Part shown: positions 19,181 through 24,735 of the stretch, one piece after another
How positions within the stretch are numbered: the stretch's first letter is position 1
Layout: each line of letters begins with the position of its first letter
Assembly (NCBI RefSeq): GCF_000315625.1
Contig: NW_005434600.1
Span: forward strand, 324,343-349,077
Origin: Guillardia theta CCMP2712
Taxonomy: Eukaryota > Cryptophyceae > Pyrenomonadales > Geminigeraceae
Reading direction: 5' to 3'
DNA length: 24,735 nt
The notes under the pieces: model-generated
Seen by the model: only the letters and a program-made list of their open reading frames with translations
Databases searched by the model: none
Told to the model about the DNA's origin: nothing
Made by a program: the position numbers and the translations under genes

Positions 19181-19244
19181 TCATCCTTCCTCCATCCCTC
19201 CTTTGGCTACACCCTTCACCCTCCTCCCCTCAGCCCCCTGCCTC

Positions 19245-19556
19245 ATGTCTGCAGCTCCCCTCCCCCTCCCTCCTCCCCCCCCTCGCTCTACCATCAAGAT
19301 CCTCCAAGTCTCTCCCTGGACCTCTCGCAAAGCCTCCCGAAGCTCTTCCTCCCTCTTCCTCCCCCGCCCCCTCCCTCCCCCTCCTCCTCCCGGGAGTCCT
19401 CCTCCTGCCTGCAGGGACGTGCTGAGCAACGTGCTGGTGGCGAGGAGGTCGAGGGCACAAGAGGCTACAGGGAAGCGGAGGCAGCAGGGGGACGATGACG
19501 AGGGCGCGGAGAAGACGCGGAGGAGGGGAGGACACGAGGTGCTTGATGTACGATAG
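19245..19556 (+). CDS. Pro/Ser-rich three-copy family, copy 3 (inverted)
   Basis: A complete 103-residue frame, inverted relative to copies 1 and 2. It starts MSAAPLPLPPPPPR, then STIKILQVSPWTSRK and ASRSSSSLFLPR, a Pro-rich link, the core CRDVLSNVLVARRSRAQEA, TGKRRQQGDDDEGAEK, RRRGG and the ending HEVLDVR with TAG. Start and stop match those inferred for the family, making this the best intact copy. The second core is basic and could form an amphipathic helix. No known domain or signal peptide is seen. Whether it is translated is unproven; strong CT bias on this strand is a caution. Confidence 0.42.
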   Translation: MSAAPLPLPPPPPRSTIKILQVSPWTSRKASRSSSSLFLPRPLPPPPPPGSPPPACRDVLSNVLVARRSRAQEATGKRRQQGDDDEGAEKTRRRGGHEVLDVR

Positions 19557-19711
19557 GTGGAGGTTATCAATTACCACAAGTTAAATTGCTAGAAGATGCA
19601 AGGGGATCGCAACATCTCACAGAGTGAAAGACGAACACATCGGCTCTGCTCGTTGGAGTGAAACTCACATGAAGTAGGAAGACTATCAGCTCATCTTCCT
19701 GAATCTATGAG

Positions 19712-20296
19712 ATGAGCTTCAGATATTCATTGCCACCGGTCCCTTGCTCAGGCATGGACAGTCTGCAGAGGATTTTGTCGTCGTTGCTACTTCGATCCAG
19801 CAAAGCACAGCCATACGCATTAGTAGTGGAGATAAAATATTGCTCTGACAACGAGCCTAGCGCAAAGAAGTTCGTCCACAAAATGAACGGATTGCAAGAT
19901 CCCTTGCTCTCGTATCAAGATCATATCAGATCAGATCAGATCATGTCAAGTAGACTTACTCACTTCCTCTTATTGTCTTCCTCTCTCCCTCCCTCACTCG
20001 CGCTCGCTATCCATCTCGTCTGCCTGCCCTCCCCTCCCCTACCGTACCCTCCCCTCCCCTCTCCTCCCCTCTCCTCCCCTCTCCTCCCCTCTCCTCCCCT
20101 CTCCTCCCCTCTCCTCCCCTCTCCTCTCCTGCCCTCTCCTGCCCTGCCTTGCCCTGCTGCTTCTCCTTCTCTCATGGATTTTCTCCCTTCATCGTCTTCT
20201 GCTCTTCTCTTCCATCAGCTTCGCTCTCCATCGCTTGCTCGCTCGCTGCTTTCCTTCATTTCGGAACCAGCAGGGGTGGTTGCTTCTTATGGATAG
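19712..20296 (+). CDS. hypothetical; only the first ~80 codons look coding
   Basis: From ATG 19712 the frame gives MSFRYSLPPVPCSGMDSLQR, ILSSLLLRSSKAQPYALVVE, IKYCSDNEPSAKKFVHKM and NGLQDPLLSYQ, mixed in composition and protein-like. From about 19960 it enters CT-rich repeats and becomes Leu/Pro/Ser-only. A true exon, if present, probably ends before the repeats, but no donor is convincing. No family is recognised. Confidence 0.28.
   Translation: MSFRYSLPPVPCSGMDSLQRILSSLLLRSSKAQPYALVVEIKYCSDNEPSAKKFVHKMNGLQDPLLSYQDHIRSDQIMSSRLTHFLLLSSSLPPSLALAIHLVCLPSPPLPYPPLPSPPLSSPLLPSPPLSSPLLPSPLLPSPALPCPAASPSLMDFLPSSSSALLFHQLRSPSLARSLLSFISEPAGVVASYG
20028..20150. repeat. CT-rich 10-bp repeat (CCTCCCCTCT)
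   Basis: About eight near-perfect 10-nt units at 20050-20128, with degenerate CCCTCTCCTG units at the right end. Reading frames through it are artefacts. Confidence 0.85.
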
Positions 20297-20450
20297 GGTC
20301 AGATATCAAAAGGGTAGTTTGTAAGGGGTACTTTTGTAGTGAATTACATGGTATCACCGTGGGTACTCAAAACATTTTAAAGAATTACACGGGTAGGGTA
20401 TACAGAATCAAAGTAGGGTGGGTAACCTCTAGGGATCAGTGGGGGCAGAC
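20265..20450. repeat. small G-tract cluster
   Basis: + strand motifs GGGGTGG, TAGGGTC, AGGGTAG, GGGGTAC, GGGTAC, GGGTAGGGTA and GTAGGGTGGGT are spaced 15-40 nt apart in unrelated sequence. It is the G-strand version of arrays 1 and 2, on a smaller scale. Confidence 0.5.
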
Positions 20451-20609
20451 GCAATGCAAGTGCTGAAGGGAGAGGAGAAGGGGGAGGGGAGGGGGGGGAG
20501 GACGAGGAGGAGATGAAGAGAAAGATAACATGATGATAACAGCATGATTAAGATGATCCAATCAGAAGGTAGAGGTGGTCTGATGGATCCATCAAGGATC
20601 AAGGATGAG

Positions 20610-20802
<193 letters not shown>

Positions 20803-20857
20803 GTGAACCCGCTGGATGGAACTTGGACACAGCTAGGGGGCTCGCTGCAAGAAATGA

Positions 20858-20901
20858 ATATCAGTGTAGATTTAGTTTGATATCAGTGTAGATTTAGTTT
20901 G
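20858..20901. repeat. perfect 22-bp tandem duplication
   Basis: The unit ATATCAGTGTAG plus ATTTAGTTTG is present twice in a row, at 20858-20879 and 20880-20901, with no mismatch. It looks like a recent slippage or template-switch event. Confidence 0.9.
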
Positions 20902-21144
20902 ATATGATCTTGAGGCTTAAAGTGGCCACCAGATGAAAGATTTACTTGCAAGCCGAAGGAGAGTAGTGCATGGTTTGCCTTGCTAGAGTTGTTATTTGCT
21001 CTCAGTCACTTATGTTCATCGCAGCACAAAGGCGCTGAGTCTTGTCGAGTGAGCTGGATATCAACTTGTTTTCCACCTACCATGAAGGGCAGAAGATGAA
21101 TTGCGCTTGACTGTTTCTTCGCCTGTCCCTTTCTTGCTCCAAGA

Positions 21145-22689
21145 ATGCCAGCGAACGAGCTCATGCGTCTCCTCTGTTTGTGCATCATTGCGCAGGGTTG
21201 CTCCACCATGGGGAGGCGATGCTGCACCGTCAGGAGTCAGGGGGGGCAAAGGGGCATGGGAACTTTCCTCCGGCATGGAGCGGGGAAGAAAGTGAAGGGA
21301 ATACTGGCCTTGCGAGGAGGGAAGGAGTACTCGGACTTCAGTGAATCGTTCCAGAGCAGCCTGGAGGAGAGGATCGACCCACACGAGCTCGACCAGCTCC
21401 TCACGGACCACCTGCTGTTCATCGATGAGGACAAGGCAGAAACTGTAGCAATGAGGGAGGGAGTGCAGAAGGAGAAGAACAAGGAGGAGGAGATACCGGT
21501 GCTGCCCTCTGATGAGTTCAAGGCAGGAAAGATGGAGGAAGAGGGAGGGGTCTTGCGTCCTCTGACAGAACGAGGGCTCCTCACCATCGAGCAGCATGAA
21601 GACGACGGCATGTGGCACTTGCACTGGACCTCCCGCGTACCGAATCGAGCCTCCGTCGGTAAGCTAGACATCCTCCTCCTCTCCGGCGACGGCTGGATCG
21701 AGAGGCTGATGGACTGGAAGGGAGAGCCTGTGACTGGAGCGAGGATCTACCGAGTCGGGCTGAACTCAACCGGGAGGGTGTACTACTTCTGGATGCAGGA
21801 AGCGTCGATCGAGGTGGACGACGTGCTGTTCAACCGTGTCGATCATATTCTCAACCCTCCCACCTACAACGAGAGCTTGGAGGGATTCGGATGGCGTTGG
21901 ACCTCTCATCTCAACATCAGCTTGTCTCAGGGGCTGCACAAGGCGCTTGTTGGCGTGCGGGATGCAAATTTAGAGCTCCCCAACGTCCCAGCAGCGCATG
22001 ACGAGCAGTGGAGGAGGGTTTCAGAAGTTCAGTCGCACAAGTACCGCCAACACTGGATCGTCTATAACCGAATGCATCCTCCTCAACAGGCCCAGGACAA
22101 GGTGGCGACTCCCCGGCTGATCCCCATGGGAGGCAAGCACCCCCGCTTCTGGGAGAAGGACGGGGCAACCAGGATCACGCACTGGGACCCGATCTCTATC
22201 ACCTGCCCGACCCCAGGAGCAGAGATCTACTACACCTTCTGGCCCAGCATAGACTACTACTGGAATGTAGAGGATGCGGACGAGACCCCTTGCGAGCTGT
22301 CGTGGGAGAAGTACCAGGGGCCGTTCTCGCTACCGTTGCCTTACTTCTTCGAGGAGAAAGGATATGAGGACTGGAGGGTCAAGGCGGTGGCTGTGAAAGA
22401 GGGGATGACTCGCAGCGATGTCGTAGCAGGGGAGTTTGCTGTGGTGACACATAAGGAGGACCTGCCCAAGGTCAGGTATGACGTGCACATGCGGTTACGA
22501 CACGTGCTGGAGAACTCTTCGCACCCGCTCTTCATCGAGTACGACATGAGGATTCGGAGAGCGTGCTATGCGAGAAAGAAGCACTGGGAGGCACAGTTGG
22601 AGAAGCATGCGAGCGGCGAGATCAACGAGTTTACGGAGCAGGTGAAGGGAGGAGAAGGGAGGAGAAGGGATGAAGTGGTTGGTAGCTAG
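21145..22689 (+). CDS. intronless secreted protein with chitobiase/hexosaminidase C-terminal-like domain
   Basis: The 514-residue frame has no intron. Residues 1-22 (MPANELMRLLCLCIIAQGCS) look like a signal peptide. The first half is unrecognised: an acidic, charged stretch (about 50-150), then a Trp/Tyr-rich part at about 155-320 containing WHLHWTSRVP and RVYYFWMQEASIE. At about 333-433 it matches the beta-sandwich module found at the C-terminus of chitobiases (CHB_HEX_C type): ISITCPTPGAEIYYTFWPS, then YQGPFSLP and VKAVAVKEGMTRSDVVAGEF. That module is a binding or structural domain, not a catalytic one. Four N-glycosylation sequons (NST, NES, NIS, NSS) fit secretion. The C-terminal helix is charged. 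No catalytic signature of a glycosidase is visible, so an enzymatic role is not claimed. Lack of introns contrasts with the neighbours. Confidence 0.82.
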   Translation: MPANELMRLLCLCIIAQGCSTMGRRCCTVRSQGGQRGMGTFLRHGAGKKVKGILALRGGKEYSDFSESFQSSLEERIDPHELDQLLTDHLLFIDEDKAETVAMREGVQKEKNKEEEIPVLPSDEFKAGKMEEEGGVLRPLTERGLLTIEQHEDDGMWHLHWTSRVPNRASVGKLDILLLSGDGWIERLMDWKGEPVTGARIYRVGLNSTGRVYYFWMQEASIEVDDVLFNRVDHILNPPTYNESLEGFGWRWTSHLNISLSQGLHKALVGVRDANLELPNVPAAHDEQWRRVSEVQSHKYRQHWIVYNRMHPPQQAQDKVATPRLIPMGGKHPRFWEKDGATRITHWDPISITCPTPGAEIYYTFWPSIDYYWNVEDADETPCELSWEKYQGPFSLPLPYFFEEKGYEDWRVKAVAVKEGMTRSDVVAGEFAVVTHKEDLPKVRYDVHMRLRHVLENSSHPLFIEYDMRIRRACYARKKHWEAQLEKHASGEINEFTEQVKGGEGRRRDEVVGS

Positions 22690-22741
22690 AAATGAAGGAG
22701 AGAATGAGAGGAGGAGGAGAGAGAAGAAAACAAGAAGGCGG

Positions 22742-24735
22742 ATGAAAGACATGATGCTTGCTGTGTCGTGACAGCAGGAGAAGCAAAAGCACAGGCAGAA
22801 GCAGGAGTAGGAAGAGAGCGAGGAGGGGAGATGAATGGGGTCGAAATCCTGTGACAGTCTTCGATTGCTCAGTTTCTACCCCTGGAAGGATTCCTGCACT
22901 TCAATCGCCGTGGAAAACTTTCACATCAGACCAAGGAAAACGATCCTGCGTTGCCTCCGGTGAAACTTCCCTCCTCCCCTCCTCCCCCTCTCAACCAACC
23001 TCCAGCTTCCCTCCTTCCTTATATCTCCTTCCCTTAGCTCACAAACCTTTCTCTCCCCCTTCCCTCCACGTACTCCTCCCTCTGTCCCTCGATCCTCCTT
23101 CTTCCGCCTTTCCCTCTCACTCGTTTTGTTCAATCTCCATCTCCCCTGTTTCCGCCTCCTTGTCTGTCTCCTCCGCTTCCTTCTCCTCCCTCTTCCGCCT
23201 GCTCCTCCTGCTCAACCCAACGCAGGGTGCTGTCTGCTTCGATGATATCACTGGGGTGCCTCTGAACAATCAAGGATTTCCTGTTGGCCCTCCCACAGGC
23301 AGGCGGAGGAAGGCAAAGGCAAGAGAAGTAGCCAAACCAGGGGGAGGAGGAGGAGGAGGAGGAGGAGGAGGAGGAGGAGGAGGAGGAGGAGGAGGAGGAG
23401 GAGGAGGAGGAGAATCGAAATCGTCAGAGAGAGCAATGGGGGCAGGGGCTGAGCAAGAACTTGAAGAATCTACTTTGACAAACATGCAACAGGTTGACTT
23501 GACTGTTTGCATTAGGCTAAGTCAGTAACTTGTTGCAGGTTATAAAAGACAAGGTTGTGACATGATGTTTCGTACATTCTTTGTTTTTTCCTGTCATTTC
23601 TTTTTTCTCGGAACTTCTCTTTTTCTTTTCATCTCCTCTTTTTTGTTTGCATTTGTTCCTGTTTGTAGTGGTTGTTCTCTCAATGATTGAATCCTGTTTT
23701 CACTGCTCAATCTTTTGCTCTGTGTGCAGGAAAGCAAGATCATGTCGGAAATGAAGAGAGATGTCTCGTCGATGATGACAGGTTTTCCAGCCTTTCCTGC
23801 TCTCACGTCCTGTCGCGATGACACATGGATTGTAGATGATAATGAGAGACAAACTGCTTCTGTTGAGGTGAGCAAGAAATGTACAAGACTGCATTGAAAT
23901 GATAGATTGTAACATCGTCGAAGGATAGAAAGGATGATGGAGAAGGAGAGTGGGAGGGAAGAGGAGGGAGGAGCAGGCAGCAGGAAGGAAGAGAAGGAGA
24001 GGAAGAGAAGGAATTTGGGGGACGGGGGGAATGAGTAGGAGGACGAGAAGAGGACGAGGAGGAAGGAGTTTGGAGGACAAAGACAAGGAGGAAGCAGGGG
24101 AAGGAGGAGGGAGAGAAAGAAGGTGCAGGGAGCTGTGAGGAGGAGAGGTAGTGAAGCGGATCAGGATGGAGTTGATGACGGTAATGGCAGGATATGCACG
24201 ATGAAGGACTACAATCTGCCCTTGGTAACTTCATTAGCTCGAGGACTTTGTTGCTGAACCTTGTGTTCTTCTCGCCTCCCCTTGCCTCCTCTCCTCTCCT
24301 CTCCTCTCCTCTCCTCTCCTCTCCTCTCCTCTCCTCTCCTCTCCTCTCCTCTCCCGTCCCGTCCCGTCCCGTCCCCTCCTCTCCTCTCCTCTCCTCTCCT
24401 CTCCTCTCCTCTCCTCTCCTCTCCTCTCCTCTCCTCTCCTCTCCTCTCCTCTCCTCTCCTCTCCTCTCCTCTCCTCTCCTCTCCTCTCCTCTCCTCTCCT
24501 CTCCTCTCCTCTCCTCTCCTCTCCTCTCCTCCTTGTCCTCCCCCAACTGCTCCTACCATCTGTTTCTCCGTCTCCATCGCTACCATAGCCCTGCTCCGCT
24601 CTCTCCCTCCCCCTGCCCCTTCCTTCTATCCCCTCCCTCGCGTCCTCCTTCTCCTTCCCACTCACCTTGCTGACTTCACATAGGACGACGACGATCCTCA
24701 GCTCCCTCCTCCTCCCCCCTTCGGCTCCATCGGTT
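22742..24735 (+). CDS. unrecognised poly-Gly protein, 3' end beyond the window
   Basis: Exons joined in phase 0: 22742-22762, 22858-22959, 23226-23492, 23539-23553, 23730-23867, 24129-24224, 24684-24735 (continuing). Product segments include SSIAQFLPLEGFLHFNRRG, NDPALPPGAVCFDDITGVPL, NNQGFPVGPPTGRRRKAKAR, a run of about 24 Gly, a Glu/Ser-rich helix ending NMQQ, VIKDK, ESKIMSEMKRDVSSMMTGFP, DDTWIVDDNERQTASVE, RRRGSEADQDGVDDGNG and DDDDPQLPPPPPFGSIG. The mix of basic, acidic and low-complexity parts suggests a largely disordered, perhaps nuclear protein; no domain is recognised. The first exon (MKDMMLA) is tentative. The exons from 22858 to 23867 are best supported; 24129-24224 has a purine-rich acceptor. 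Two introns are long, and one holds the pentanucleotide array. Confidence 0.6.
23341..23411 (+). repeat. GGA microsatellite encoding poly-Gly
   Basis: About 23 GGA units lie in frame inside the exon at 23226-23492. Length change by whole units would alter the Gly run without a frameshift. A shorter GGA run sits in the RRM gene at 11334-11360. Confidence 0.9.
23930..24128. other. purine-rich intron segment
   Basis: GGA/GAA-rich DNA inside the intron 23868-24128 of the right-end gene. Its mirror on the other strand is polypyrimidine. Open frames are compositional. Confidence 0.4.
24287..24532. repeat. TCTCC pentanucleotide array with a CCCGT insert
   Basis: About 45 pentamer units inside the intron 24225-24683. 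They are interrupted at about 24354-24377 by about four CCCGT units, a variant block expanded on its own. Long Ser/Pro/Leu or Arg/Glu/Gly frames across it on both strands are artefacts. Confidence 0.95.

Noticed and set aside
23803-24683. Long Arg/Glu/Gly and Ser/Pro/Leu frames over the pentanucleotide array
   Set aside because: Products of the 5-bp repeat, lying in an intron of the gene that spans the right edge.

Overview
This is nuclear DNA from an intron-rich protist, most likely an alga. Genes are cut by many tiny GT-AG introns, mostly 42-60 nt, and separate exons join in frame only when those introns are removed. One minus-strand gene starts with a signal-peptide-like leader ending in an A|F-type junction, the pattern used for import into red-lineage secondary plastids. 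Together with an RWP-RK factor and a sterol P450, this suits a cryptophyte such as Guillardia. That identification is inference; I could run no search.

Layout: a doubtful minus-strand exon fragment (167-467); GC-rich and C-tract non-coding blocks (515-1790); CYP51, sterol 14-alpha-demethylase, 13 exons, + (2423-4799); a second GC plus C-tract pair and an AT-rich block (4880-6510); an RWP-RK protein, 13 exons, + (7132-9272); GC and AT blocks (9380-10145); a two-RRM glycine-rich RNA-binding protein, + (10185-11885); a coding-like stretch and a 21-bp minisatellite (12290-12725); two minus-strand paralogues of an unrecognised single-pass membrane protein (13025-13655 and 14960-15487), separated by AT and GC blocks; a further GC block (15600-16350); a minus-strand gene with a plastid-type presequence (16476-16901); a duplicated region with three copies of a short Pro/Ser-rich reading frame (17148-19570); low-complexity DNA (19960-20900); an intronless secreted protein with a chitobiase C-terminal-like domain, + (21145-22689); and a multi-exon gene running off the right edge (22742-24735).

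The genes do not form one pathway: sterol synthesis, transcription, RNA binding and secretion are unrelated roles. What stands out is the intergenic DNA. Five GC-rich blocks are packed with short perfect inverted repeats. Two large arrays carry spaced TACCCTACCCC-like tracts, one of which changes strand in its middle. Both arrays follow directly on a GC block, one pair on each side of CYP51. Two small, apparently new protein families also occur: the tandem membrane proteins and the three-copy Pro/Ser-rich frame.

Exon models were assembled by eye from frame continuity and splice signals. Internal exons of CYP51, the RWP-RK gene, the RRM gene and the two membrane-protein genes are well supported because their phases close exactly. 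First exons are less certain throughout.
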